A stretch of 64,000 nt of DNA from Porphyromonas macacae DSM 20710 = JCM 13914 (GTDB lineage: Bacteria; Bacteroidota; Bacteroidia; Bacteroidales; Porphyromonadaceae), in the NCBI RefSeq assembly GCF_000379945.1, contig NZ_KB904124.1, positions 124,001 to 188,000 of the forward strand, written 5' to 3'. This document shows, one piece after another, positions 8,136 through 17,334 of the stretch. Numbering within the stretch: the first letter of the stretch is position 1; each line of letters starts with the position of its first letter. Under the pieces are notes generated by a model that was not told the origin of the DNA, ran no database searches, and saw nothing but the letters and a program-made list of their open reading frames with translations. The position numbers were made by a program, and so were the translations under genes.

Positions 8136-9203
8136 TCAGAAGTGTTTTTCCCGTACGGATGCCATATCGTGCTCCATCATGAGGCGTACCAGTTCGTCGA
8201 AGGAGGTTTGCGAAGGATTCCAGCCTAACAATTTGCGGGCTTTTGCGGGGTTACCCAACAACTGCTCCACTTCGCTGGGGCGGAAATATTTCGGATCGAC
8301 CTCCACCAGCACCCGGCCTGTGGCTTTGTCTACTCCCTGCTCATTTACACCTTCGCCCTGCCAGTGCAGTTCGATGCCGGCATATTTGAATGCGAGTGTA
8401 GCAAACTCGCGTACCGTGTGCATCTCACCCGTTGCAATCACAAAATCTTCCGGTTTCTCCTGCTGCAGCATCAGCCACATACATTCCACATAGTCGCGGG
8501 CATAACCCCAGTCTCGTTTGGCATCCAGATTACCGAGATAGAGTTTGTCTTGGAGTCCCTCTTTAATGCGTGCAGCAGCCAGAGTGATCTTGCGCGTTAC
8601 GAAAGTCTCTCCCCGCCGCTCGCTTTCATGATTGAACAGAATGCCGTTGACGGCAAACATGCCGTAGCTTTCACGGTAGTTCTTGACTATCCAGTAGGCA
8701 TAGAGTTTGGCCACGGCATAGGGTGAGCGAGGGTAGAAAGGAGTCGTTTCGGACTGCGGTACTTCCTGCACCTTTCCGTAGAGTTCGGAGGTGGAAGCCT
8801 GATAAACCCGGCAGGTTTTCTCCATCCCGAGAATACGGATGGCCTCCAGAAGTCTGAGCGTGCCCACGGCATCGGCATCGGCCGTGTATTCCGGTACATC
8901 AAAGGAAACTTTTACGTGACTTTGTGCTGCCAGATTGTAAATTTCATCGGGGCGTGTTTGCTGGATGATGCGTATCAGTGAGGAACTGTCCGTCATATCG
9001 CCCCAATGCAGATTGATCAGACGGCTTTTTTTCATATCTCTGACCCATTCGTCGAGATAAAGATGTTCGATACGTGCGGTATTGAAGGAAGAAGAGCGGC
9101 GCATGATACCGTGCACTTCATATCCTTTGTCGATGAGCAATTCTGCCAAAAAAGACCCGTCCTGGCCGGTAATACCGGTGATAAGAGCTGTTTTTTTCTG
9201 CAT
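8136..9203 (-). CDS. gmd: GDP-mannose 4,6-dehydratase
   Basis: 355 residues. It converts GDP-D-mannose to GDP-4-keto-6-deoxy-D-mannose, the first committed step toward GDP-fucose. Landmarks are the nucleotide-binding [14 protein letters not shown] (residues 10-23), the STSELYG segment (about 137-143, with the catalytic Glu) and Tyr162/Lys166 in SPYAVAKLY. The later [15 protein letters not shown] segment is typical of the family. Full length for the family. It directly precedes fcl (4 bp) and follows bioA at 75 bp with no strong terminator between them, so read-through from the biotin genes is possible. Confidence 0.97.
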   Translation of the reverse strand: MQKKTALITGITGQDGSFLAELLIDKGYEVHGIMRRSSSFNTARIEHLYLDEWVRDMKKSRLINLHWGDMTDSSSLIRIIQQTRPDEIYNLAAQSHVKVSFDVPEYTADADAVGTLRLLEAIRILGMEKTCRVYQASTSELYGKVQEVPQSETTPFYPRSPYAVAKLYAYWIVKNYRESYGMFAVNGILFNHESERRGETFVTRKITLAAARIKEGLQDKLYLGNLDAKRDWGYARDYVECMWLMLQQEKPEDFVIATGEMHTVREFATLAFKYAGIELHWQGEGVNEQGVDKATGRVLVEVDPKYFRPSEVEQLLGNPAKARKLLGWNPSQTSFDELVRLMMEHDMASVREKHF

Positions 9204-9278
9204 ATTCCAAAGTATTAAAGTAAGTATTCGATGAGAAAGCGAAAGAGTAAGCCTTTCTTATATTTTGTTTATGGAGTT

Positions 9279-10613
9279 TTATTCTTCGCTTTTGAGTACA
9301 TTCAGTAGTTCGTATGTCAGCCTGGAAAGTTCGTCCGGTTTGATGATGAAAGGAGGCATCAGGTAGCAAAGTCGACCGAAGGGGCGTACCCAGATACCCG
9401 CTGCCACAAACTTCTTTTGCAGGCGAGCCATATTTACCGGCTCGTTCATTTCTAAAACACCTATGGCTCCCAGAACGCGAACTTCTTTCACAGACCTCAG
9501 CTTTCTTGCCGGAGCCAATTCTGCCTCGAGCTGCGATTCGATGCCTTTCACCACATTCTGCCAGGGTTGTTCCAAAAGTATGGAGATACTTTCTTTGGCC
9601 ACTGCACAGGCCATCGGGTTGCCCATGAAGGTCGGGCCGTGCATGAAGCAGCCGGCTTCTCCCGAACAGATGGTATCTGCCACGGGAGTGGTGGCTATGG
9701 TGGCGCTTAAAGTCATATACCCGCCTGTCAGGGCTTTGCCTATACACATGATATCGGGGAGCACTCCGGCATGACGGTAAGCAAAAAGTTCGCCCGTTCG
9801 TCCGAAACCGGTGGCAATCTCGTCGAAGATAAGCAGGATGCCGGCATCGGAGCAAAGTTTTCGTGCTTCCCGCAGGTACTGCGGATGATAGAAATACATG
9901 CCGCCGGCTCCTTGCACAACAGGCTCTAAAATCAGAGCTGCCAACTCGTGTCCTTTGGTTTCTATGAGTTCTCGTAAAGGGCTGATGTCTGCCGGATCCC
10001 ATTCTCCGTGAAAGCGGCTTTTGGGTTGGGGCAGGAAATACTGTACGGGCAGTGTGCCGCTGAAGATGCCATGCATGCCCGTAACGGGGTCGCAGACGCT
10101 CATGGCGTGCCACGTGTCGCCATGATAACCCGAGCGGATGGTGCAGAAATGTTTCTTTTTGTCTTGCCCAAGGCTTTGCTGGTATTGCAGAGCCATTTTC
10201 AGAGCAACCTCTACAGCCACGGAACCGCTGTCTGCATAAAAAATCTTGTTTAACTCCGAAGGCAGAATGCTTAGGAGCAGTTGTGCCAGCTCCACGGCCG
10301 GACGGTGAGTGAAGCCGCCGAACATGATGTGGCTCATCTGCTCTGCCTGACGTTTGAGGGCCTCGTTCAGGCGTGGATGATTATAGCCGTGTATGGCCGC
10401 CCACCACGAACTCATACCGTCTATGAGGTCGGTGCCGTCTTCCAGATAAATATGTACGCCTTCGGCATGAGATACGGGATAGACCGGCAGCGGGTCGATT
10501 GTACTCGTATAAGGATGCCACAGGTGTTTGCGGTCCAGATCCAGCAGTTGCAATGTGCTTAACCGCTCTGTTTGTTGCATTGTGCTGTTTATGTTTTGCC
10601 TGTCAGTGATCAT
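9279..10613 (-). CDS. bioA: Adenosylmethionine-8-amino-7-oxononanoate aminotransferase
   Basis: 444 residues of the class III PLP aminotransferase family. It transfers an amino group from S-adenosylmethionine to KAPA, giving DAPA in biotin synthesis. Motifs: LWHPYTS near the start (SAM/KAPA site), [30 protein letters not shown], and the Schiff-base lysine in [10 protein letters not shown] (about residue 293). The C-terminal [13 protein letters not shown] is typical of BioA. The ATG at 10613 overlaps the end of bioB by 11 bp; a second ATG at 10580 would start 22 bp after bioB and is equally plausible. No bioF, bioC or bioD is present in the window. Confidence 0.95.
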   Translation of the reverse strand: MITDRQNINSTMQQTERLSTLQLLDLDRKHLWHPYTSTIDPLPVYPVSHAEGVHIYLEDGTDLIDGMSSWWAAIHGYNHPRLNEALKRQAEQMSHIMFGGFTHRPAVELAQLLLSILPSELNKIFYADSGSVAVEVALKMALQYQQSLGQDKKKHFCTIRSGYHGDTWHAMSVCDPVTGMHGIFSGTLPVQYFLPQPKSRFHGEWDPADISPLRELIETKGHELAALILEPVVQGAGGMYFYHPQYLREARKLCSDAGILLIFDEIATGFGRTGELFAYRHAGVLPDIMCIGKALTGGYMTLSATIATTPVADTICSGEAGCFMHGPTFMGNPMACAVAKESISILLEQPWQNVVKGIESQLEAELAPARKLRSVKEVRVLGAIGVLEMNEPVNMARLQKKFVAAGIWVRPFGRLCYLMPPFIIKPDELSRLTYELLNVLKSEE

Positions 10614-11610
10614 GTTTTACCTCCCAATCCGTATCGTTGCTGTTCACCATTCCCAACTCTTCTATCATTGCCATATCGTGCGGCGTGGTACAGCCGACGG
10701 TGGTGAGCATATCTCCCGTAATGGCCGAGTTGATGCCTAAATGAATCGCCTTGCGCTGCGTATCGTCGCTGAGTTGTGCCCGTCCGCCCGAAAAACGTAA
10801 AAAAGCTTTGGGGTTGATAAGCCTGAAAAGGGCTACGGTGGTCAGGTATTCCTCTTCGTCGAGCCGCTCCGACCGGTCCAGCGGTGTGCCCGGGATCGGT
10901 TGCAGAATATTGATGGGAATGGAAAGCGACCCGAGCGAGGATAGATAAAAAGCGAACTCGATGCGCTGCTCCATGGTTTCGCCCATACCGATAATACCTC
11001 CGGAACAGATACGCATGCCCACCCGGCGAGCGGCCGCTAACGTAGCTTCTTTATCCTGCTGCGTGTGTGTAGAACATAAGTTGCCGAAATAGCTGGGTGC
11101 CGTTTCCATATTGCAGTGATAAGTGGTGACACCGGCTTCGAACAGTCTGTTCAGTTGCTCTTCCGTACACAGCCCCAGTGAAGCGCATAGTTTGAGACCG
11201 GGTACGTTGCGGCGTATGGAATGATAGCTTTCAATGTACCGGTGTATTTCGGCATCGGTCGGTCTGCGCCCGCTAGCCACCAGAGAGTAACGCCCTACAC
11301 CCTGCTTTCGATTGAATGCAGCCTGCTGCATACATTCTTCCGTGGAGAGTACGTCGTATACTTCCGCCGTTGTTTTGAAATGGGCACTTTGGGCACACCA
11401 TTTACAGTTTTCGGGGCACTTGCCGCTTTTAACATTAATAATGGAGCAGGTATCGAATTTATTTGAATGAAATGCTTTTGTAATGCGGTGCGCCGCTTCG
11501 TATAAGGATTCTTTGTCCGGCAGCCGGGATAGCTCTTCCGCCTCTTCTTTTGTCAGGGCACCACCGTTCGTGATTCGTTTAATGACTTCTTCAATGTCCA
11601 TAGTGTTCAT
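10603..11610 (-). CDS. bioB: Biotin synthase
   Basis: About 335 residues from the ATG at 11610; an upstream in-frame TTG at 11634 is less likely. A radical-SAM enzyme that inserts sulfur into dethiobiotin. The CxxxCxxC cluster motif is [12 protein letters not shown]. Other family marks are [12 protein letters not shown], the GGIIGMGET glycine-rich stretch and [11 protein letters not shown], plus the conserved Arg for the second Fe-S cluster in [10 protein letters not shown]. The gene overlaps bioA, so the two enzymes are translated together. No obvious BirA-type operator can be made out in the 76-bp gap upstream. Confidence 0.96.
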   Translation of the reverse strand: MNTMDIEEVIKRITNGGALTKEEAEELSRLPDKESLYEAAHRITKAFHSNKFDTCSIINVKSGKCPENCKWCAQSAHFKTTAEVYDVLSTEECMQQAAFNRKQGVGRYSLVASGRRPTDAEIHRYIESYHSIRRNVPGLKLCASLGLCTEEQLNRLFEAGVTTYHCNMETAPSYFGNLCSTHTQQDKEATLAAARRVGMRICSGGIIGMGETMEQRIEFAFYLSSLGSLSIPINILQPIPGTPLDRSERLDEEEYLTTVALFRLINPKAFLRFSGGRAQLSDDTQRKAIHLGINSAITGDMLTTVGCTTPHDMAMIEELGMVNSNDTDWEVKHDH

Positions 11611-11686
11611 AAGCTTGAAGCATAAAGGTAGCAAAAAGCTATGTACAAACAGACCGTTTTACAGATAGGTGCAGGCAGAGTTGCTG

Positions 11687-12697
11687 TCAGTCTTCGAACA
11701 ATCCGGCGATTGCTTTGATAATCAGAGAGAACAATCCTCCCATATTAACGTAAGGGGTGGGATGGAAACGACCCGTTCGGGGATCGTAATTGTACACAAC
11801 TCCTCCTTCGATACGCCCGCCCGTACTCACCCTGTAGCCGACTCCACCGCCAAGTCCTCCATACATACCTGCCAGATAAGGATTGCCATAATTCCCGTAA
11901 GGCCTGAAATAGCCGGAGTGAGCCATGCCGAAGAGATAGAAGCCCGAATCGAATGCATATTCCATCCGTAACGACGAGTACAATTGGGTGTTCTTAAAGC
12001 CTGAAGAATAAGGTGTATTATAAAAATAAGCCCCTGCGTCGAACTGTATGTCGATGCGTTTGCTAAGGCGTATTTCTGCACTCAAATCAGGTTGTAAGTA
12101 ATTGTGGCGCATATACGATCCGTAGTTAAGCCCCAGTTTATAGCGCATATTTTCTTTGGGAGAAAAAGCCGTGCCTGCATAAACATTGTAGTGTTTTTCT
12201 ATTGTAGGGATATAAGGCGAGGATGAAAGTCCGATCCTGACAGCCGTCTCTATCCTGAAATTTTTACTTAGCCGGATATCGGCTCCCATTGTTTTGCTTT
12301 CGTTATGTGTATTCAACAAGTCTATGCTGTTAACTCGATAGGAAAACGGCTCTATCTGTATTTTGCCGATGTTTATCTGTTTTATTTCGGAGCTTTGTGT
12401 CGATGAGCTTACAGCATTTGTTTTCAGGGTCGGATGTTCCAAAGAGGGCTGTTTGAGCAATTCCCGGGTATTCAGAAAAAGTGCTTTTTGTGGAGAGGGT
12501 AAGGTTTTCGGAGGCTGCGGTCCCATGATGTGAATGGAAGTATCTTTTTTTGAATTCTTCGTAGCCGTCATCTCCACATTCGATTTTTTGAGTAATAACG
12601 TATCTGCTGCAAGTTGTGCTTGCAGCGTTGCCTGTGCCTTGGTCAAAGGCATCAAGCTAAAGAGCAGTATAAAAAAAGAGACAATTCGCAGAGGCAT
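11687..12697 (-). CDS. Secreted protein, probable outer membrane beta-barrel, function unknown
   Basis: 336 residues. A signal peptide (MPLRIVSFFILLFSLMPLTKAQ) is followed by a low-complexity, Ser/Thr/Lys-rich region to about residue 110. After this come alternating amphipathic strands with many aromatic residues (MRYKLGLNYGSYMRH, SLRMEYAFDSGFYLFGMAHS), glycine-rich turns (GMYGGLGGGVGYRVS) and a hydrophobic C-terminus. The pattern suggests a small barrel in the outer membrane after a periplasmic linker. I do not recognise a named family. It lies just upstream of bioB on the same strand (76 bp gap), but no functional link is evident. Confidence 0.7.
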   Translation of the reverse strand: MPLRIVSFFILLFSLMPLTKAQATLQAQLAADTLLLKKSNVEMTATKNSKKDTSIHIMGPQPPKTLPSPQKALFLNTRELLKQPSLEHPTLKTNAVSSSTQSSEIKQINIGKIQIEPFSYRVNSIDLLNTHNESKTMGADIRLSKNFRIETAVRIGLSSSPYIPTIEKHYNVYAGTAFSPKENMRYKLGLNYGSYMRHNYLQPDLSAEIRLSKRIDIQFDAGAYFYNTPYSSGFKNTQLYSSLRMEYAFDSGFYLFGMAHSGYFRPYGNYGNPYLAGMYGGLGGGVGYRVSTGGRIEGGVVYNYDPRTGRFHPTPYVNMGGLFSLIIKAIAGLFED

Positions 12698-12896
12698 TCG
12701 GCATCATATTTATACTTTGACGATAAAGTTCGCTTTTTTATTCTCTTTCAAGGCTTAATACATGCTTAAAAAGACTTATAGAGTCTTAAAAAAATCCGGG
12801 GTTTTATTGGCTATTTTGAATTCGTTCAATGTAAAAGGATAATAATAATTGACATTTTCCCGTTTATTTATTGAGATGTATTAAAAAATATAGATT

Positions 12897-13436
12897 ATGA
12901 AAAAAATTTGTTTGATGGTTTTGAGTGTGCTTTTTGCGTTTACTTTGAGTGCACAAAATAAAACCTTCCATGATTTCACCGTACAAACTATTGACGGAAA
13001 AGAATTCCCATTATCCCAGTTGAAAGGAAAAAAAGTGCTGGTTGTAAATGTAGCTTCCAAATGCGGGCTTACACCCCAGTATGCACAACTCGAGGAGTTG
13101 TATCGGACTTATAAAGATCAGAACTTTGTAGTTGTCGGTTTCCCTGCCAATAACTTCAATGAGCAGGAACCGGGAAGCAACGAAGAAATTGCCAGCTTTT
13201 GCTCGTCGAACTACGATGTAACCTTCCCCATGATGGCTAAGATATCCGTAAAGGGAGAAGATCGGCATCCGCTTTATGAATGGTTGACGGAGAAAGCACA
13301 GAATGGAAAAGAAGATGCCCCGGTGCAATGGAATTTCCAGAAATTTATGATCGATGAAGAGGGCAATTGGGTTGGTTTTGTTGCGCCCAAAGAGTCTCCC
13401 ATGTCCGATAAGATTGTTAACTGGATAAAAAACTGA
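12897..13436 (+). CDS. Glutathione peroxidase-family thiol peroxidase, exported
   Basis: 179 residues; the first 20 form a signal peptide ending SAQ, so it probably works in the periplasm. The peroxidatic cysteine is Cys56 in NVASKCGLTPQY. Gln90 (NEQEPG), Trp145 and Asn146 (VQWNFQKF) complete the usual tetrad. Cys102 (ASFCSSNY) stands where thioredoxin-dependent members keep the resolving cysteine, so this is likely a thioredoxin-linked enzyme. The usual FPCNQF is FPANNF here, lacking the first Cys. It would reduce hydrogen peroxide or organic hydroperoxides, useful for an anaerobe exposed to air. It stands alone between a divergent gene and a shared terminator. Confidence 0.92.
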   Translation: MKKICLMVLSVLFAFTLSAQNKTFHDFTVQTIDGKEFPLSQLKGKKVLVVNVASKCGLTPQYAQLEELYRTYKDQNFVVVGFPANNFNEQEPGSNEEIASFCSSNYDVTFPMMAKISVKGEDRHPLYEWLTEKAQNGKEDAPVQWNFQKFMIDEEGNWVGFVAPKESPMSDKIVNWIKN

Positions 13437-13476
13437 CGCCCGATCTATACAGAACCCGAATACAACGGGCTGAAGA

Positions 13477-13511
13477 AAAAGGCTGCCTTATTTGAATGAA
13501 GGCAGCCTTTT
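13477..13511. terminator. Bidirectional terminator
   Basis: AAAGGCTGCCTT / AAGGCAGCCTTTT stem with a nine-base loop between the convergent peroxidase and peptide transporter genes. It has A runs on one side and T runs on the other, so it can serve both strands. Confidence 0.85.
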
Positions 13512-13529
13512 ATATTTGAGTCGTCCGGT

Positions 13530-15512
13530 TTATTTATTATCGGATGTTACACGTTCAAGACGTTTCATCACAGAGAAGATGAATGCTGCAGAAACCAGAC
13601 AGCATGCGATAAGTACGCCCCAGAATGCCACCAGCGAAAGTTTTTCCCAGAAAGAACCCATTACGCCTACGAGGAAGTTTCCTACAGCGGTAGCTGCCAG
13701 CCAACCGCCTTGCATCAAGCCGGCATATTGAGGAGGAGCAACTTTGGATACAAAAGAAAGACCCATCGGGCTGAGGAACAGCTCTGCAAGCGTCAGCACG
13801 AAATAAGTGCTGATCAACACGTTAGGCGATACCAATATATTGCTCGTGCCGTTAATATCGTTAGGTGCAGGCAGACCGATAGAGCAAACGAGCAGTACGA
13901 GGAATCCTACGGCTGCCAAAAGCATACCGATACCGATCTTGCGCGGTGCTGACGGTTCCTTGCCTCTCCGCGCCAAATAGGAGAAGAGACCCACGGTTAC
14001 CGGAGTAAGCAGAATGATAAAGAACGGATTGAACTGCTGGAAAATCTGCGGAGTGATGCTCTTAGTCGCTTCTGTAATGGATTTGATATCCAGGTAATAA
14101 CCGCCGATCAATCCGGCAATACCCAACAGGATCAGAATAATACCGGACTTGGCATTTTTCTTACCACCGAGAAGACCGAAAGTAGAGAGATAAACACCGT
14201 ACATAAAGCAAATGAACGGAATGAGCATCAGCAGCGAAAAGGCCATAAACTGATTGGGAGTAACCTTGCTTATCGTATAGTCACGAGCAAAGAATGTCAT
14301 GGTCAAACCATTTTGGTGGAAAGCCATCCAGAAGAAGATCACAACCAGGAATACCAAACCGAGAGCCAGCAGACGGTCGTTAACCTCTTTCTTGGACATT
14401 TCCGGCACTTGATGTCCTCCTTGTGCTGCTTTGGCTTGTTTGGCCGTAACATCGGCCGCTTTCCAGGTGCTGCGGAAGAAGAAGAAAATCAAAATGGAGA
14501 CAATCAAACTGCCGCAAGCTACAAAGAAAGCCCAGCTATACGATTTGGAAAGAGAAGTAGATACATACTTGTGACCGAAATCTTTTTCAAAACCTTCTGA
14601 AACTTCTGCTCCTACCAATTCTGCAGGTACTTCCACAGCTTCGATACGTGCACGGATCTCATCTTTTTTAGGTTGATCTGCTTCGTTACGGCTGGCCATG
14701 ATTTCGTAGTCCTTATCGGTTACCATCATGGCAGGATCGGTAATCTTCTTGGCTACCGTATACTGGTGCAAACCGGCCAGTTTAATATTGAAAAGAGCTT
14801 CAGCTTCATCGGCAGGGAACATTACGCCTTGTTTTTTCTTGGCTTTGCTGATGATTTCCTGCTGTTTTTCCGGAGTTTCCCGAGCATAACCGGGGTGGTG
14901 TTGCTGATACTCTGCAATAAAGTCGGCTTCTTGAACGACTTTGTCATTCAGCTTGACATAGTTTTGAGGAATGGCTGCATCGTAATAGAAATCTTCTTTG
15001 GCCAGCACGCTGTTGGTGATGGCATTACCCATACTGGGGGCAAAGAAAGCACCGATGTTGATAAACATGTAAAAGATCGAGAATGCCATGTCTCTGTTTT
15101 TGGAGTACAGAGGATTGTCGTACAACTTACCCACCAGAGCCTGAAGGTTTCCTTTGAAGAGACCTGTGCCGGCAGAGATGAGTATGAGGGACAAAATCAT
15201 GAACATGATACCTTCTGTACCTGTGCCGAAGGGCATGCCCAGCAACAGATAGCCGGCAAACATGATGGTGATACCGATCAGAATGGTTTTACCGTATCCG
15301 AGCCATTTGTCGGCCACAATACCCCCGAATACCGGTAAGAAATACACGAGTGCCAGGAAGGTACCGTATATCATACTGGTAGTTGCAGAAGAGAAGCCGA
15401 ACTTCGCCTGCATGTAAAGGGTCAGGATCGCCAACATGGTGTAATAGCCGAAACGCTCGCCCATGTTTGCCAGAGCCAAAACGATCAGCCCTTTAGGATG
15501 ATTTTTTGCCAT
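13530..15512 (-). CDS. POT/PTR-family proton-dependent oligopeptide transporter
   Basis: 660 residues, an inner membrane MFS protein with about 12-14 transmembrane segments. The N-terminal LANMGERFGYYTML is the POT signature region; FKGNLQALVGKLY matches the family motif after TM4. A hydrophilic stretch of about 110 residues (about 205-315) with many Lys and Glu interrupts the membrane segments; such inserts are seen in Bacteroidales versions. In the ExxER proton-coupling motif the first Glu is replaced by Asn (NMGER). It probably imports di- and tripeptides, which would suit an amino-acid-fermenting organism. Coupling may differ from the classical transporters. Confidence 0.9.
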   Translation of the reverse strand: MAKNHPKGLIVLALANMGERFGYYTMLAILTLYMQAKFGFSSATTSMIYGTFLALVYFLPVFGGIVADKWLGYGKTILIGITIMFAGYLLLGMPFGTGTEGIMFMILSLILISAGTGLFKGNLQALVGKLYDNPLYSKNRDMAFSIFYMFINIGAFFAPSMGNAITNSVLAKEDFYYDAAIPQNYVKLNDKVVQEADFIAEYQQHHPGYARETPEKQQEIISKAKKKQGVMFPADEAEALFNIKLAGLHQYTVAKKITDPAMMVTDKDYEIMASRNEADQPKKDEIRARIEAVEVPAELVGAEVSEGFEKDFGHKYVSTSLSKSYSWAFFVACGSLIVSILIFFFFRSTWKAADVTAKQAKAAQGGHQVPEMSKKEVNDRLLALGLVFLVVIFFWMAFHQNGLTMTFFARDYTISKVTPNQFMAFSLLMLIPFICFMYGVYLSTFGLLGGKKNAKSGIILILLGIAGLIGGYYLDIKSITEATKSITPQIFQQFNPFFIILLTPVTVGLFSYLARRGKEPSAPRKIGIGMLLAAVGFLVLLVCSIGLPAPNDINGTSNILVSPNVLISTYFVLTLAELFLSPMGLSFVSKVAPPQYAGLMQGGWLAATAVGNFLVGVMGSFWEKLSLVAFWGVLIACCLVSAAFIFSVMKRLERVTSDNK

Positions 15513-15555
15513 AAGTTAAAATTGTTTTATAAAATTATTGTTAAAAAAATCGTTG

Positions 15556-16644
15556 TTACAGGTTGTTGCCGTCCGGCCCTTTGATGCTGACGATACCTCC
15601 GGTATTGATGTCGAATAGAATACTCGGAGAGCTGTCATTACGATCCTTAAACATTTTCGGAGCCAGACATTGCTTTGTTCCCCACTGGGTAACGTGTACT
15701 TGCCCTTTGAATAAGGTTTTGCCTTCATAGTCGATTTTCACCAGGCCGATTCCCGGCATATTATAAACAATGCCTTTGAGGTTGCGCAGGTATTTCTCCT
15801 GTTCTTTCGGGGAAAGTTCGGGAGCCTTGTCTATAATACTCAGGTCTAAACGAACGGGAGCACCGGCCAGATTGTCTGCATCCAATGCGCCTAATTGCTC
15901 TGAGAAACGGAAAATTATACGGTTTTGTATCGGAGCAGCAGGATCTATTGTTACTCTGTAAACCGAGCGTTCACGGATGGTATCGCCTGTGAATAAGGCC
16001 AGCGTGGCCAGCTCTTCCTGTTTGAGCCTGTCCATAACGATTTTCATCGCCTGCCCGTCTTTAGGCATCTGATCCACATCTCCGGTTACGATGTTGATGC
16101 TGCTTTCGCGAACATGGAAAAGATACTGAGCCGCTATTTCGGCCTGTTTGCTTACCGAACCGGCCATATTGTATTCCTGCGGTAAAGAGGGCTGCTGTCT
16201 GCGTGTGCCGGATCTTTTCCCCAAACCTTCTATAGCGGTTTCTTCCTGAGGCTTCGCTTTGCTGTTGATGCCGTTGATGATGCCCGCAGTCGTAAGGGTG
16301 ACGTAAGGAGCCACCGTGCCGGGGCGAAACTCTATGACGTATTGATGCTCCTTGTCGGGTATGCCCGCAGAGCGTACGCGCAAACCGGAGAGCCTGTAGC
16401 TTTCCGATGGCTCCAGCTTCACGCGTTGATTCAAATATTTCAGGGCATAATCGCTAAGAATTCCCGGAGTATAGATTTCACGGTCTACAATAGCTTCTAC
16501 GATAATTTGGGTTTTAGGCAGGTTATAGACGATGCCGAAATCGTTGCTTTTGTTTGCATCGTATCGGATTATATTGGTTTGCGCCAAGCTGTTCAATGCT
16601 ATGCCGAGCATCATGACAGCCCAGAAAGAACGCCGTATATTCAT
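15556..16644 (-). CDS. DUF4831 family secreted protein
   Basis: 362 residues from the ATG at 16644, where a proper signal peptide begins (MNIRRSFWAVMMLGIALNSLAQ). An earlier start at 16695 would add 17 residues before it. The mature part is strand-rich: an early VEAIVDREIYTPG, then 'YLFHVRESSINIVTGDVDQMPKDG', here only quoted in part (VRESSINIVTGDVDQ), which is a recognisable mark of the DUF4831 family of Bacteroidota. Probably periplasmic; role unknown. It lies 43 bp upstream of the peptide transporter on the same strand and could share its transcript. Confidence 0.85.
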   Translation of the reverse strand: MNIRRSFWAVMMLGIALNSLAQTNIIRYDANKSNDFGIVYNLPKTQIIVEAIVDREIYTPGILSDYALKYLNQRVKLEPSESYRLSGLRVRSAGIPDKEHQYVIEFRPGTVAPYVTLTTAGIINGINSKAKPQEETAIEGLGKRSGTRRQQPSLPQEYNMAGSVSKQAEIAAQYLFHVRESSINIVTGDVDQMPKDGQAMKIVMDRLKQEELATLALFTGDTIRERSVYRVTIDPAAPIQNRIIFRFSEQLGALDADNLAGAPVRLDLSIIDKAPELSPKEQEKYLRNLKGIVYNMPGIGLVKIDYEGKTLFKGQVHVTQWGTKQCLAPKMFKDRNDSSPSILFDINTGGIVSIKGPDGNNL

Positions 16645-16868
16645 TGCTATAGTGTGCTGTATGGATATGATTAAAAACAAAGCTACAAAAAACACGGCAT
16701 ATTTTGCATAGCAAAGTCTTTGCTTTCATCTTTTATGCTGTCTGTTCCGCATCTCTTTTTTGTTTTTTAGATAAAAAATACATCCGTCGAGACTTTTTTA
16801 TCTGTTTTTATACGATTTCTTCGGCTCTTTTCAGTTTATTCAAAGACATCAGTTTTTTAGAAAAAGAA

Positions 16869-16914
16869 AAAACTGCACCCCACAGTCCGTTAAAAACCAT
16901 CGGGTAGCAGTTTT
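16869..16914 (-). terminator. Terminator after the marR-like gene
   Basis: On the minus strand AAAACTGC(t)ACCC pairs with GGGTGCAGTTTT and is followed by TTCTTTTTCT. It is 34 bp past the MarR stop. The rest of the 16645-16947 gap is AT-rich and shows no supported gene. Confidence 0.6.
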
Positions 16915-16947
16915 CTACTGTATTTTGCACCATAAGAACCCTGTGCA

Positions 16948-17319
16948 TTATCTTTTTTCTTCGGCCTGAAATACCGGTTGCAGTACGGCGGGAATATCGA
17001 GTTCTATCTTTTTCAGTACATCCAATTCTTTTTTTCCGGCGGCTGTCAGGCTGAAGAACATTTTTCGTTTATCCTCCTGTCCGAATTGGCGTTTTATCCA
17101 ACCTCTGTTTTCTACTGCCGACAGCAGTTTGGATGTTTGTGCCGGCAAAAGGCCGATACGGTTCGCTATTTCCGATGCAGAAATCGGTTCATCGGCCAGT
17201 ACGCACAGCACCATCGCCTGGTTGAGATCGCTGCCCGTCTGTTCCATCAAGCTGCTTTCCACTTCCCGTAAAGCCCGTATCAGTTCACGCATCAGACAAA
17301 TATTTTTTACATTTTCCAT
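16948..17319 (-). CDS. MarR-family transcriptional regulator
   Basis: 123 residues. The winged-helix core is clear: ISASEIANRIGLLPAQTSKL is the DNA-recognition helix-turn-helix (about residues 45-65), followed by the wing IKRQFGQEDKRKMFFSLTA (about 75-93). N- and C-terminal helices would form the dimer interface. It lies 15 bp behind the 812-residue sulfur/redox fusion on the same strand, so it probably controls that operon, perhaps in response to oxidants, quinones or reactive sulfur. One cysteine near the N-terminus (ICLM) and one in the core (VLCVLA) could be sensors, but this is speculation. Confidence 0.9.
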   Translation of the reverse strand: MENVKNICLMRELIRALREVESSLMEQTGSDLNQAMVLCVLADEPISASEIANRIGLLPAQTSKLLSAVENRGWIKRQFGQEDKRKMFFSLTAAGKKELDVLKKIELDIPAVLQPVFQAEEKR

Positions 17320-17334
17320 GCTTTATCCCGTTTT

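Noticed and set aside
7463-8182. 239-residue plus-strand frame opposite fcl
   Set aside because: Antisense shadow of a clearly conserved enzyme.
9118-10113. 331-residue frame inside bioA
   Set aside because: Shadow of bioA in another frame; rich in Arg, His, Cys and without family features.
11611-11686. Biotin operator upstream of bioB
   Set aside because: No long dyad of the TTGTAAAC...GTTTACAA type could be seen.
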